A stretch of DNA of 38,842 nucleotides from Thomasclavelia spiroformis (GCA_016901755.1 JACJKV010000025.1:1-38842); one strand, 5' to 3'; shown: positions 9,189 through 17,432, numbered from the stretch's first letter. The notes: generated from the letters alone by a model not told the origin. Numbers and translations are program-made.

Positions 9189-9998
9189 ATGCCAGAATTA
9201 CCAGAAGTAGAAACGGTGAGAAGAACTTTAGAGCAGCTGATACTGCATAAAAAAATTGTGGCTATCAAAGTATTATACGCTCCTATTATTGAAGATGATC
9301 AGGAAACGTTTGTCAGTTCACTAGCAGGTCGTACTTTTCAGGAAATTGACCGAATGGGGAAGTATTTGATTTTTAAAATGGATGATATAGCTTTTATTTC
9401 TCATTTAAGAATGGAAGGTAAATTTTTAATCTGTCAGGCTCAAGATCCGATTTCCAAACATGTTCACCTGATTTTTGAACTTGACGATGGCAGAGAGCTG
9501 CGTTATCATGATACGCGAAAATTTGGCAGGATGAAACTTTGTGATCACGATAATTATCGTCAGGAGCTGCCGTTAAGTAAATTGGGTCCAGAGCCATTTG
9601 ATGCTGCTTTAGATGAAGTTTATTCGCGTTTTAAAAGAAAATCAGTAGCTATTAAAACGGCATTACTGGATCAGACGATTTTAGCTGGAATTGGTAATAT
9701 ATATGCTAATGAAATCTGCTATTCGATGCATCTTGATCCTCGAACTCCAGCGAATCGTCTCAGTAAAAAAAGGGTCAATGAACTGTTGCTGATTGCCTCA
9801 GAGATATTAAATAGTGCTATTGATCAGGGAGGAACGACCATTCATTCTTTCAGCAGTAATGGAATAGATGGTTTGTTTCAGGTACAGCTTAAGGTTCATT
9901 TAGCTTCATCATGTCCTTTAGGACACGATATTAAAAAAATTATGATAAATGGCAGAGGAACATATTATTGTCCTGTCTGTCAGAGGAAAAGAAGATGA
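9189..9998 (+). CDS. mutM: formamidopyrimidine-DNA glycosylase
   Basis: A 269-residue base-excision repair enzyme for oxidised purines such as 8-oxoguanine. The mature N-terminus PELPEVET carries the catalytic Pro and Glu. GRMGK-type Lys in RMGKYL and the helix-two-turn-helix segment LLDQTILAGIGNIYANE are present. The C-terminal zinc finger is unusual: ligand candidates are C242, H246, C261 and C264, a C-x3-H-x14-C-x2-C pattern instead of the normal four-Cys C-x2-C-x16-C-x2-C. It may be a CHCC variant. It starts 8 bases after polA, and its TGA overlaps the coaE ATG (ATGA). Confidence 0.95.
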   Translation: MPELPEVETVRRTLEQLILHKKIVAIKVLYAPIIEDDQETFVSSLAGRTFQEIDRMGKYLIFKMDDIAFISHLRMEGKFLICQAQDPISKHVHLIFELDDGRELRYHDTRKFGRMKLCDHDNYRQELPLSKLGPEPFDAALDEVYSRFKRKSVAIKTALLDQTILAGIGNIYANEICYSMHLDPRTPANRLSKKRVNELLLIASEILNSAIDQGGTTIHSFSSNGIDGLFQVQLKVHLASSCPLGHDIKKIMINGRGTYYCPVCQRKRR

Positions 9999-10591
9999 AA
10001 GTATATGGTATTACAGGATCGATAGCCTGTGGAAAAAGTACAGTGACAGCATATCTTATTGATCATGGTTTTACTGTCATTGATGCAGATAAGATTTCAA
10101 GAGAAGCTTTGACAGTTGATGAAAACTGTATTTCACAGGTGAAAACATTATTTGGCTGTTTTCATGATGGTCAGATTGATAGAAAAGCATTAGGTAAGAT
10201 AGTTTTTCATGATGAAACTGCTAAAAAACAGCTGGAAGCTATTATTCATCCATATGTTATTGCACGCTTAAAAGCTGCTATCAGTGATAACAGTGATAAA
10301 GACTTTATTTTTTTGGATATTCCATTATTATATGAATCGCATTTAGAATATTTATGTGATAAGGTTATTGTGGTTTATGCAAATGAAAAAAAACAGCTGC
10401 AGCGTTTAATGAAGCGAGATCATATTGATGAAGTTTATGCCAAAGCCATTATTGCCAATCAGATTTCCAGTTCAATAAAAAAAGATAAAGCAGATATAGT
10501 GTTAGATAATAATGGAAATACTGATGAGCTTTATAAACAGATAAAAAAGATGATGAAAGGAATTGAAAATGAAAGTATTGTCAATGAGTGA
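9995..10591 (+). CDS. coaE: dephospho-CoA kinase
   Basis: A 198-residue P-loop kinase that makes CoA from dephospho-CoA, the last step of CoA synthesis. It has GSIACGKST (8-16), then DADKISRE and the lid/base region FLDIPLLYE. ATG 9995 is favoured because it overlaps the mutM stop as ATGA and has GAGG eight bases upstream. The coaE gene next to mutM and polA is a common Firmicute arrangement. coaD, the preceding enzyme of the same pathway, lies at 25090. The last 23 bases overlap dnaB. Confidence 0.95.
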   Translation: MKVYGITGSIACGKSTVTAYLIDHGFTVIDADKISREALTVDENCISQVKTLFGCFHDGQIDRKALGKIVFHDETAKKQLEAIIHPYVIARLKAAISDNSDKDFIFLDIPLLYESHLEYLCDKVIVVYANEKKQLQRLMKRDHIDEVYAKAIIANQISSSIKKDKADIVLDNNGNTDELYKQIKKMMKGIENESIVNE

Positions 10592-11810
10592 TATATATCA
10601 GGTGCGAAGCAGCCACCATCTGGATATTGAAGATCAGCGTGTGATACTGCAGCTGTATCAGCCTTTGATTGGTCATGAATCAACAATTTTATATTTAACA
10701 CTGTTTTCAGAACTAAATCAGCTCACATTGACAAAAAAACCAGCCTTGATTTCCAGATTATGCAAAGTTACAGGTTTTCCTGTATCTTCTTTGTCACAGG
10801 CTTTAGCGAAACTAGAAGCAGTCGGTTTGATTTCAACCTATGTGAAACATCATGATAATCGTTATCTTTTTGATCTGAAGATGCCATTATCAGCAAATCA
10901 GTTTATGAAACATAAGATTTTAAACACTTTGCTGGTCCAAAGACTTCATGATGAATATACAAAAACGGCAATGGCTTTTCAGACCTATAATGTTGATTTG
11001 AATCAATATGATGATGTTTCTGTCTCTTTTACGGATGTTTTTGATATTCAGCTGCATAGTGAACAGGTTTTACAGGAAAAGGAGTATCAAAAGAAGGTAC
11101 ATAATACGATTGAAGATGACTATGATATGACTCTTTTTTATCAAAGCATGGAAAGCTTACAGCTTTCACGAAAAATGCTCAGCCAGGATAATATTAAGCT
11201 GATTCAGCAGTTAGGTATCTTATATAAGATCAATGCTTTAGATATGCTGGATATGGTAAAACAGAATATGAACGGTGATCATCTTAATGAACAGACTTTG
11301 ACTGAAAACTGTCGACAATATTATGATTTGAAAATGCCACAGAAGTTTGAAGAAATTTTTCATAAACAGTCGGTTTTACTGCAGCAAAATCAAGGGACCA
11401 CGGATTTAGACAGGCATATTTACTATTTGGAAAATATTAGTCCCTATGATCTGTTGAAAGATAAGATGGGTGGACGTGAACCATTAAAAAGAGATTTACA
11501 GGTCATTGAATCGGTATTAACTGATTTGCAGCTGGAACCAGGCGTTATGAATGCTCTTATTGAACTGACATTATATAAATGTAATCAGTCTTTACCTAGA
11601 AACTTCATTGAAGCTGTTGCCAGCCAATGGAAAAGAAAAAAAATATCGACGGTCAAGGATGCAATTGCTGAAGGAAAGGCTTATATTCATTATAGTAAGG
11701 ATAACAGTGATGATCAGTGGTTCCATCATGAACCAGTAGAATCTAATGATCAGGAAGTTCAAGAGGCGAATCAGGATCTGATGAATATGCTCAACAGTTT
11801 ATATGAATGA
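10569..11810 (+). CDS. dnaB: replication initiation and membrane attachment protein DnaB (Bacillus type)
   Basis: A 413-residue protein of the Bacillus DnaB/DnaD family, not the replicative helicase. It has an N-terminal winged-helix region (about 5-110, LYQPLIGHESTILYLTLF) and a C-terminal DnaD-like helical domain (about 290-375). In Bacillus it helps load the helicase at oriC and at restart sites together with DnaD and DnaI. ATG 10569 has AAAGG eight bases upstream; it overlaps the end of coaE. An alternative ATG at 10584 is possible. The dnaB-dnaI pair is syntenic with Bacillus. The acidic C-terminal tail ends just before dnaI. Confidence 0.92.
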   Translation: MKVLSMSDIYQVRSSHHLDIEDQRVILQLYQPLIGHESTILYLTLFSELNQLTLTKKPALISRLCKVTGFPVSSLSQALAKLEAVGLISTYVKHHDNRYLFDLKMPLSANQFMKHKILNTLLVQRLHDEYTKTAMAFQTYNVDLNQYDDVSVSFTDVFDIQLHSEQVLQEKEYQKKVHNTIEDDYDMTLFYQSMESLQLSRKMLSQDNIKLIQQLGILYKINALDMLDMVKQNMNGDHLNEQTLTENCRQYYDLKMPQKFEEIFHKQSVLLQQNQGTTDLDRHIYYLENISPYDLLKDKMGGREPLKRDLQVIESVLTDLQLEPGVMNALIELTLYKCNQSLPRNFIEAVASQWKRKKISTVKDAIAEGKAYIHYSKDNSDDQWFHHEPVESNDQEVQEANQDLMNMLNSLYE

Positions 11811-11820
11811 GGTATAGAAG

Positions 11821-12729
11821 ATGGAAAACATTAAAGACATGAATATATTAGAATTTGATGATGATTTTAAATTAAAAAAAGAAACCAGTATTAATGAACT
11901 GATGAAAGATCCACATATTATGAAAATTTTACAGCAGTATCATTTGGATCGTACTATTATTGAGGACAATTGGGCAGAATTTTTAGATTATCAGGATGAT
12001 TTAAATAAATGTCAGCATTGCCAAGGACTGGATTTTTGTGTTAAAGTGACACAGGGAATGCAGCATTATCTTGAAATTATCAATAATGAGGTCATCATTT
12101 CTTCTATGCCTTGTCAGTATGGAAAGGAACTGCTTGAAAAAAAAGATATTTTAAGTCGCATTCCGGTTAGAAATGTCAGTGAAAAAATAGTACTGGTGAC
12201 ACCAAAAGACATACAGGGATTATCAGCCAGTGATGAAGATGCTGTAAAGAAAGTGTATGGTTATATTTTAGAACCTAAAAATCATGGTTTTATCATTCAG
12301 GGACCGGCACGTTCAGGAAAATCAACTTTGGCTGGTTTTCTTATCAGAAATCTGGCTAAAAATGGCTATACCTGTGGTTATATTCATTTTCCTACATTTT
12401 TACTGGATTTAAAGAATTCTTTTGGTGATTATGGGAACGATAATAATGTGGAATCTTTAAGACAGCTGGATTATCTGGTTATCGATGATCTAGGCGGTGA
12501 AAACGTTACTGCCTGGTCACGAGATGAAGTTTTATCATCAATTATTACTTATCGTATGCAAAACCAAAAACCAATCTTTTTTACCAGTGAATACTCACAG
12601 GAAGATTTGATCAAACTGTATTCTTTAAAACCAAAAGATCCTCGTGACAGAATTAAGGTAGAACGTCTGATCAATGGTATTTTTACGATGTCTTTGCCAT
12701 TAAAAATCAAAGGTAAAAGAATGAAGTAA
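11821..12729 (+). CDS. dnaI: primosomal protein, helicase loader DnaI
   Basis: A 302-residue AAA+ ATPase that loads the replicative helicase. The N-terminal helicase-binding/zinc region has cysteines C64, C67, C73 and C98. The ATPase has Walker A GPARSGKST (161-169), Walker B YLVIDDLGGE (219-227) and a sensor region with FFTSEYS. It starts 10 bases after dnaB with a GAGGT-type site and ends the replication cluster; pfkA has its own promoter downstream. No terminator is visible between them. Confidence 0.94.
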   Translation: MENIKDMNILEFDDDFKLKKETSINELMKDPHIMKILQQYHLDRTIIEDNWAEFLDYQDDLNKCQHCQGLDFCVKVTQGMQHYLEIINNEVIISSMPCQYGKELLEKKDILSRIPVRNVSEKIVLVTPKDIQGLSASDEDAVKKVYGYILEPKNHGFIIQGPARSGKSTLAGFLIRNLAKNGYTCGYIHFPTFLLDLKNSFGDYGNDNNVESLRQLDYLVIDDLGGENVTAWSRDEVLSSIITYRMQNQKPIFFTSEYSQEDLIKLYSLKPKDPRDRIKVERLINGIFTMSLPLKIKGKRMK

Positions 12730-12745
12730 TTAATATGAAAAAAAG

Positions 12746-12774
12746 TTGAAGAAAAGATTGTATTTGTGATAAAA
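12746..12774 (+). promoter_or_regulatory. promoter of the pfkA-pyk operon
   Basis: TTGAAG at 12746-12751 and an extended -10 (TGTGATAAAAT) near 12765-12775, 16 bases apart. It is followed by a clean TAGGAG site at 12797-12802 for pfkA. Confidence 0.55.
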
Positions 12775-12810
12775 TTTTAAATAGAAGAAACATATATAGG
12801 AGTGATAATT

Positions 12811-13770
12811 ATGGTAAAATGTATTGGAGTTTTAACTTCTGGAGGAGATGCTCCAGGTATGAACGCTGCTGTTAGAGCAGTAGCAAGAACTTGTTTAAAC
12901 AAAGGAATTGAAGTGTATGGTGTAAAACTTGGTTATAAAGGATTACACGATGGTGAATTTATTAAATTTGACCGTCATAGTACACGTAATATCATCAATA
13001 TTGGTGGTACAATTCTGAAATCAGCGAGATTCCCAGAATTTAAAGATCCTGAAGTTAGAAAAGAAGCAATCAAGAAAATGCAGGAAGTAGGTATTGAAGC
13101 ATTAGTTGTTATTGGTGGTGACGGAAGCTACCATGGAGCTTTAGAGCTTACTAAAATGGGTGTTAACTGTATCGGTATTCCTGGAACGATTGATAATGAT
13201 ATTCCTGATACTGATCGTACAATTGGATTTGACACAGCTTTAAATACAATTGTAGATGCACTGGATAAATTAAGAGATACATCTAGCTCACATCAAAGAT
13301 GTACAATTCTTGAAGTTATGGGTAGAACATGTGGGGATCTGGCTATTAATGCTGGAATCGCAGATGGAGCTGAAATGGTAATTACCAGCGAAATTGGTTA
13401 TGATGAAGATAAAGTGATCGAAGTATTAAAGGCTGCTAAACAGTCTGACAAGAATCATGCTATCGTAGTTATAACTGAACATATCACTGATGTTCATGAA
13501 TTAGCTAAAAAAGTTGAAGCTGCTACTGGTTTTGAAACTCGTGCTAATGTTTTAGGACATATGCAACGTGGTGGTAGACCATCAGCTAGAGACAGAGTCC
13601 TGGCTTCAAGAATGGGGGTTTATGCAGTTGAATTACTTGAAGCAGGTAAAGGTGGTTTATGCGTAAGTTATGTTCATGGGGAAATTGTAGGAAAAGAAAT
13701 AACTGAAGTATTAAGCCATAAGAGAAAAACTGATTTCTCTATTTATGAAGATGCTATTAAATTAAGATAG
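12811..13770 (+). CDS. pfkA: ATP-dependent 6-phosphofructokinase
   Basis: A 319-residue enzyme, the usual bacterial PfkA length. It has GVLTSGGDAPGMNAAVR (ATP site), GGDGSY, and the catalytic loop PGTIDNDIPDTD with the Asp base. It phosphorylates fructose-6-phosphate, the committed step of glycolysis. ATG 12811 has AGGAG eight bases upstream; the GTG at 12802 lies within that site. Codon use here and in pyk is smoother (more GGT, AAA, GAA) than in the flanking genes, consistent with high expression. It forms an operon with pyk. Confidence 0.97.
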   Translation: MVKCIGVLTSGGDAPGMNAAVRAVARTCLNKGIEVYGVKLGYKGLHDGEFIKFDRHSTRNIINIGGTILKSARFPEFKDPEVRKEAIKKMQEVGIEALVVIGGDGSYHGALELTKMGVNCIGIPGTIDNDIPDTDRTIGFDTALNTIVDALDKLRDTSSSHQRCTILEVMGRTCGDLAINAGIADGAEMVITSEIGYDEDKVIEVLKAAKQSDKNHAIVVITEHITDVHELAKKVEAATGFETRANVLGHMQRGGRPSARDRVLASRMGVYAVELLEAGKGGLCVSYVHGEIVGKEITEVLSHKRKTDFSIYEDAIKLR

Positions 13771-13798
13771 TAAAAAAATTGAAATGGGGGTTAAACAA

Positions 13799-15232
13799 AT
13801 GGTATTAGAAAGAGAAAAGAAAAAAAAGACAAGAATAGTTTGTACAATTGGACCAGCTTCTGAAAGCAAAGAAATGCTGACAAAATTAGTTAAAGCAGGG
13901 ATGAACGTAATGCGTTTGAACTTCTCACATGGAAGTCATGACGAACATTTAGGAAAAATTGAAAAAATCAGAGAAGTTAATAAAGAATTAAATAAAAACG
14001 TTGCGATATTACTTGATACAAAAGGACCAGAAATCAGAACTGGTGACTTTGTTGGGGGAAAAACAGAATTTAAAAAAGGTCAGGTTTCTGTAATCTGTAC
14101 AGAAGATATTGAAGGAACAAGTGATCGTTTCACAATTACTTATAAAAATTTATATCAAGATGTTAAACCAGGTGGATTTATTTTAGTCAATGATGGTCAA
14201 ATTGAATTATTAGTTGATCATGTTGAAGGAACTGACATTGTTTGTGTATGTGCTAATGATGGAACAGTTAAAAATAAACGTGGAATCAATGTTCCTGGTG
14301 TTAAATTAGGATTTGATTATTTATCACAGAAAGATATTGAGGATATTACTTTTGGTTGTCAGCAGGATGTAGATTTTATTGCTGCATCATTCTGTCGTCG
14401 TCCACAGGATATCTTAGATATCAAAAAACTGTTAATTGAAAATGGAAAAGGTAACATTCAGGTTATTGCTAAGATTGAAAATGATGAAGGTGTTGAAAAC
14501 ATCGAAGAGATCATTAAAGTTGCTGATGGTATCATGGTTGCCAGAGGTGACTTAGGGGTTGAAGTACCAGCTGAAGATGTACCTTTAATTCAAAAATACA
14601 TTATTAAAAAATGTAAAGAATTAGGTAAAGTGGTTATTACAGCAACTCAAATGCTTGAAAGTATGCAGGAAAATCCTAGACCAACAAGAGCAGAAGTATC
14701 AGACGTTGCTAATGCAATCTATGATGGAACTGATGCAATCATGTTATCTGGTGAATCTGCATCTGGTAAATATCCTGAAGAAGCAGTAATGACTATGACT
14801 AAAATTGCTTTAAAAACTGAAGAAACATTAGACTATGCTTCATTACAAAGAAAAGCAATTCATAGTGCACCAGAAGATACAAGTGAAGCTATTTGTATGT
14901 CGGTTGCTGAAATTGCCTATAAATTTAATGTTGCAGCAATCATTGCATTTACTGATTCAGGATTTACAGCTAGAAAAATGTCACGTTATAGACCAAAATC
15001 TATGATTATTGCTGCTACACCTAATGAAAAAACACCTAAAGCTTTGGCTTTAAACTGGGGTGTAAAATCAGTTCGTGTTAAACAGATGGAATCAAGACAG
15101 GCAATGATCGAATATGCACAAATTATTGCTAAAGAAAACTTTGTTCAGGCAGGTGAACAGATCATCGTAACTGCTGGAACACCAGGTGTTCCTGGAACAA
15201 CATCATATCTTGAATTGATTACAGTTAAATAA
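13799..15232 (+). CDS. pyk: pyruvate kinase
   Basis: A 477-residue enzyme that makes pyruvate and ATP from phosphoenolpyruvate. Motifs include TKIVCTIGPAS-like RIVCTIGPAS, MRLNFSHG, LLDTKGPEIRTG, the catalytic-Lys region IAKIEN, MVARGDLGVE and ATQMLESM. The C-terminal allosteric domain is present, but there is no PEP-utiliser extension as in Bacillus Pyk. ATG 13799 has GGGGG nine bases upstream; the ATG at 13784 overlaps the ribosome-binding site. It is the last gene of the pfkA-pyk unit and is followed by a strong hairpin. Confidence 0.97.
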   Translation: MVLEREKKKKTRIVCTIGPASESKEMLTKLVKAGMNVMRLNFSHGSHDEHLGKIEKIREVNKELNKNVAILLDTKGPEIRTGDFVGGKTEFKKGQVSVICTEDIEGTSDRFTITYKNLYQDVKPGGFILVNDGQIELLVDHVEGTDIVCVCANDGTVKNKRGINVPGVKLGFDYLSQKDIEDITFGCQQDVDFIAASFCRRPQDILDIKKLLIENGKGNIQVIAKIENDEGVENIEEIIKVADGIMVARGDLGVEVPAEDVPLIQKYIIKKCKELGKVVITATQMLESMQENPRPTRAEVSDVANAIYDGTDAIMLSGESASGKYPEEAVMTMTKIALKTEETLDYASLQRKAIHSAPEDTSEAICMSVAEIAYKFNVAAIIAFTDSGFTARKMSRYRPKSMIIAATPNEKTPKALALNWGVKSVRVKQMESRQAMIEYAQIIAKENFVQAGEQIIVTAGTPGVPGTTSYLELITVK

Positions 15233-15235
15233 AAA

Positions 15236-15286
15236 TAAAAAGTGAATTGCAGTATTTGATATTTCAAATACGCATTCACTTTTTTT
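15236..15286. terminator. bidirectional terminator between pyk and the XRE/S24 repressor
   Basis: A long hairpin with outer arms AAAAAGTGAAT and ATTCACTTTTT and inner arms GTATTTGA and TCAAATAC. It has A and T tracts on both sides, so it can serve both convergent genes. Confidence 0.85.
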
Positions 15287-15908
15287 ATGCTCTTTTTGAA
15301 ATTACTAAAGTTAATTTTCCAATAATTCTAAAAGTCTGATAGTTAAACTCATTTATAATAATTGGTGTATATTTATCGTTAGCAGGCTGTAGTATAACGC
15401 AATGATTAGACTGATCAAAAAAATACTTTTTACAGGTTGCCACATTATCTTCAACTGTAAAACAGCCTATATCACCATTATTTAAGGATTGAGTTTTTTC
15501 AAAGATTATTAGATCGCCAGGATAAATGCTTTCAGCCAGCATGCTGTCTCCATTAGCGTATTGACAGAAATATTCCTTGTTGCTGCTTAAAAAAGTGTCT
15601 GGCAAAGAAATATATTCTTCAATGTTATCTTCAACAAATAGACCATCACCACAACAGATATCACTGTATAAGGGAATATGTACATTATGAGATAACTGTG
15701 GAAACTCAGGTTCGTTAATATCTAACAGATAGTTTGGAGAAACGTTGAATATTTCTGCTAACTTAGAGATTGTTTCCTTTTTAAGATTAGAAACTCGTCC
15801 ATTTTCGTATTTAGCGATCGCTGATTTTTGTACACCAAGTAATTTTCCTAATTCCTGTTGTGTCAAGCCTTTTTGTTTTCGAAGTCTTTTGATAATATCA
15901 CCTGTCAT
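15285..15908 (-). CDS. XRE-family repressor with S24 self-cleavage domain (HdiR/CI-like)
   Basis: A 207-residue protein with an N-terminal helix-turn-helix (about 5-60: LTQQELGKLLGV, KSAIAKYENGR) and a C-terminal peptidase S24/LexA-like domain. The catalytic pair is Ser122 (GDSML) and Lys160 (ATCKKY). The likely cleavage bond is Cys86-Gly87, aligned with Ala-Gly in LexA. Known relatives (lambda CI, Lactococcus HdiR) cleave themselves under DNA damage or other stress and so release their targets. It starts at 15908 with AGGAG upstream. It is divergent from a 35-residue peptide gene, and the gap holds matching operator-like repeats, so it probably represses both itself and the peptide. The trigger and targets are inferred. 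Confidence 0.9.
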   Translation of the reverse strand: MTGDIIKRLRKQKGLTQQELGKLLGVQKSAIAKYENGRVSNLKKETISKLAEIFNVSPNYLLDINEPEFPQLSHNVHIPLYSDICCGDGLFVEDNIEEYISLPDTFLSSNKEYFCQYANGDSMLAESIYPGDLIIFEKTQSLNNGDIGCFTVEDNVATCKKYFFDQSNHCVILQPANDKYTPIIINEFNYQTFRIIGKLTLVISKRA

Positions 15909-15920
15909 ATAATCACTCCT

Positions 15921-15936
15921 GTGTCTTTATAATAAC
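15921..15936. promoter_or_regulatory. weak operator-like site O3, at the repressor promoter
   Basis: GTGTCTT at 15921-15927 followed by a weak right half. On the minus strand it abuts a candidate repressor promoter, TTTACT then 17 bases then TATTAT. This suggests autoregulation. Confidence 0.4.
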
Positions 15937-15962
15937 ATTAAATTATCTAACAGTAAACAAAA

Positions 15963-15979
15963 ATATCCTAAAAAGACAC
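15963..15979. promoter_or_regulatory. operator-like inverted repeat O1
   Basis: ATATCCTAAAAAGACAC. The right half is an exact reverse copy of GTGTCTT seen in O2 and O3; the left half is degenerate. It lies just upstream of the -35 box of the peptide promoter, and its centre is 57 bases from that of O2. Confidence 0.5.
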
Positions 15980-15986
15980 TTTGTTA

Positions 15987-16015
15987 TTGACATATTTTGA
16001 TAAAAACGATATATT
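15987..16015 (+). promoter_or_regulatory. near-consensus promoter of the 35-aa peptide gene
   Basis: TTGACA at 15987-15992, a 17-base spacer, and TATATT at 16010-16015. This is one of the strongest promoters in the window, and operator-like sites flank it on both sides. Confidence 0.8.
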
Positions 16016-16019
16016 AAAA

Positions 16020-16036
16020 GTGTCTTAAAAAGATAC
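16020..16036. promoter_or_regulatory. operator-like inverted repeat O2 at the transcription start
   Basis: GTGTCTTAAAAAGATAC, with 6 of 8 symmetric base pairs. It begins four bases after the -10 box, so a bound repressor would cover the predicted start site. Confidence 0.6.
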
Positions 16037-16091
16037 AATTATGATAATTGTTTGGATTGTTGAATGAATAGATACTTGGGAGGGAAAGCAA

Positions 16092-16199
16092 ATGGAAAAA
16101 ATGACAAATCGAGGATTAGTAACAGTTATTCTTGCAGTGATGGCTACAAGTTCAATTATGGTACAGTGTGTGGAACACTTGCTGAATTTACTGGTATAA
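16092..16199 (+). CDS. 35-residue hydrophobic peptide, probable target of the S24 repressor
   Basis: A short frame, ATG 16092 to TAA 16197-16199, with an excellent GGGAGGG site at 16078-16084 and a near-consensus promoter 77 bases upstream. The peptide has a short charged start (MEKMTNRG), then a membrane-compatible stretch of about 20 residues (LVTVILAVMATSSIMVQCV), and ends LLNLLV. It has its own terminator at 16207. I recognise no family. Layout suggests an induced membrane peptide, comparable in principle to SOS peptides such as TisB or division inhibitors such as YneA, but sequence similarity to these is not evident. Expression is inferred. Confidence 0.65.
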   Translation: MEKMTNRGLVTVILAVMATSSIMVQCVEHLLNLLV

Positions 16200-16206
16200 T
16201 TGAAAC

Positions 16207-16229
16207 GGTCTTGATTAAAGACTTTTTTT
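16207..16229 (+). terminator. terminator of the 35-aa peptide gene
   Basis: Stem GGTCTT with AAGACT (one G.T pair), loop GATTA, then seven T's. Confidence 0.7.
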
Positions 16230-16237
16230 ATTGCCTA

Positions 16238-16270
16238 TAAAAAAAGATTAATGAGGGATGCTCATTAATC
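16238..16270 (-). terminator. terminator of the ribU operon
   Basis: A perfect 10-bp stem (GATTAATGAG at 16246-16255 with its complement at 16261-16270). On the minus strand it is followed by a T run (plus strand A's at 16239-16245). It overlaps the last codons of the flavin-binding protein gene. Confidence 0.85.
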
Positions 16271-16720
16271 GTAAGGTTTGTATTCAACTTCTTGTGTTTT
16301 AAAATCAATAAAGATCTGAAATGCATTTCTATTTTCATCTTCATCCCAGATTTCAACAAATTCAGGTGTAACTTCAATCAGTATTTCAGTATCAACATGA
16401 GAATAAGCATTGTAGCTTTGCCATAAATACTGCTTGTATTTTTTTTCAAAAATACGATCCTTTTCATCGACTACCAAGCCTTTATTAATGGCAGTTCCTT
16501 CTACCTGAACGCCATTAAAACACATGGCTACCTGACTGTTTTTAAATAACTGCTGTGTCTTTCTGAAATTTTTATCAGTTTTAAAGTAAATTTTGTCATT
16601 ATAAAATAAACAGCTGACATTTCTTACCATGGGGTAGTTATCAACACAGCTGGCAAGAGCCATGATTTTGTAATCACCCATTTTTTTCTTCATAATTTCT
16701 ACAGCTTCTTTAAATTCCAT
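16265..16720 (-). CDS. pyridoxamine 5'-phosphate oxidase-like split-barrel flavoprotein
   Basis: A 151-residue protein of the PNPOx-like split-barrel family, which usually binds FMN, F420 or heme. It shows the typical beta-strand pattern (ALASCVDNYPMVRNVSCLFYNDKIYF, here in pieces) and the KTDKNFRKTQQL helix. It starts at 16720 with AAAGGAGA upstream. It lies 14 bases after ribU on the same strand and thus under the same FMN riboswitch, which supports a flavin-dependent role. The substrate is unknown. The stop sits in the terminator stem. Confidence 0.82.
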   Translation of the reverse strand: MEFKEAVEIMKKKMGDYKIMALASCVDNYPMVRNVSCLFYNDKIYFKTDKNFRKTQQLFKNSQVAMCFNGVQVEGTAINKGLVVDEKDRIFEKKYKQYLWQSYNAYSHVDTEILIEVTPEFVEIWDEDENRNAFQIFIDFKTQEVEYKPYD

Positions 16721-16734
16721 TTTATGTTCTCCTT

Positions 16735-17373
16735 TTATATGATTTGCTGAAAACTTAAGATCAATACAATACCAGTTATTAAGATAAATGATGCCAGGAT
16801 CATGATATCTTGTGATAAAGAAGAAGTTTCTTCGTGTTTTTCCACCAGATTGGTATTGCGTAAAATCGTAATGACCGGTTTATACAGGAATAATGTAACT
16901 GCCATATTTAATCCGCATTTAATGATGTTAAATAAGGCAATTGCTGGTAACATCGCAACAACTGCACTTCTAGGCATTTGGAAATAAATAGGGTCAATGA
17001 CATAATTCCAAATGATCATACTGACCGTACAGGCAATGATACCAAATACCAGACCTAAAACTGCACCTTTTTTTGTATGCATTTTTTTGTAACAGTAGGC
17101 TGCTGTCATGGCAAAGGTACAGGTTGATATCATATTCATCAGAATATCTAATATTGTTCCACCGCGATATACTATTTCCAGTACTGAAGTAATGGCGCTC
17201 ATGATCAGTGATGTTAATGGTCCAAAAATAAATCCACCAATGACAATGATAATGTCTTTTGGATCATATTTTAAAAATGAAACTGATGGAATAATAGGAA
17301 AACTAATCATTAAATTGATAATAATGGCCATTGCACATAGCATACCTATTGTTGTTATTTTCTTCGTATTCAT
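16735..17373 (-). CDS. ribU: riboflavin ECF transporter S component
   Basis: A 212-residue membrane protein with about six hydrophobic segments. It has the RibU-type loop FLKYDPKDIIIVIGGFIFGP after the first segment. S components bind the vitamin and pair with a shared EcfAAT energy module, which is not in this window. The start at 17373 has GGAGGTGG upstream; an in-frame start at 17460 would lie within the riboswitch expression platform. An FMN riboswitch directly upstream confirms the substrate class. Confidence 0.93.
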   Translation of the reverse strand: MNTKKITTIGMLCAMAIIINLMISFPIIPSVSFLKYDPKDIIIVIGGFIFGPLTSLIMSAITSVLEIVYRGGTILDILMNMISTCTFAMTAAYCYKKMHTKKGAVLGLVFGIIACTVSMIIWNYVIDPIYFQMPRSAVVAMLPAIALFNIIKCGLNMAVTLFLYKPVITILRNTNLVEKHEETSSLSQDIMILASFILITGIVLILSFQQII

Positions 17374-17390
17374 TATATTTCCACCTCCAT

Positions 17391-17432
17391 AAACAAAGAA
17401 AACGTGCCTAAAATAAAACTTCCAGGTACGTT
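17391..17432 (-). terminator. riboswitch expression-platform terminator
   Basis: Between aptamer and ribU, on the minus strand, ACGTACCT pairs with AGGCACGT (one mismatch) across a loop of about 14 bases, followed by TTTTCTTTG. It would stop transcription when FMN is bound. Confidence 0.75.
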
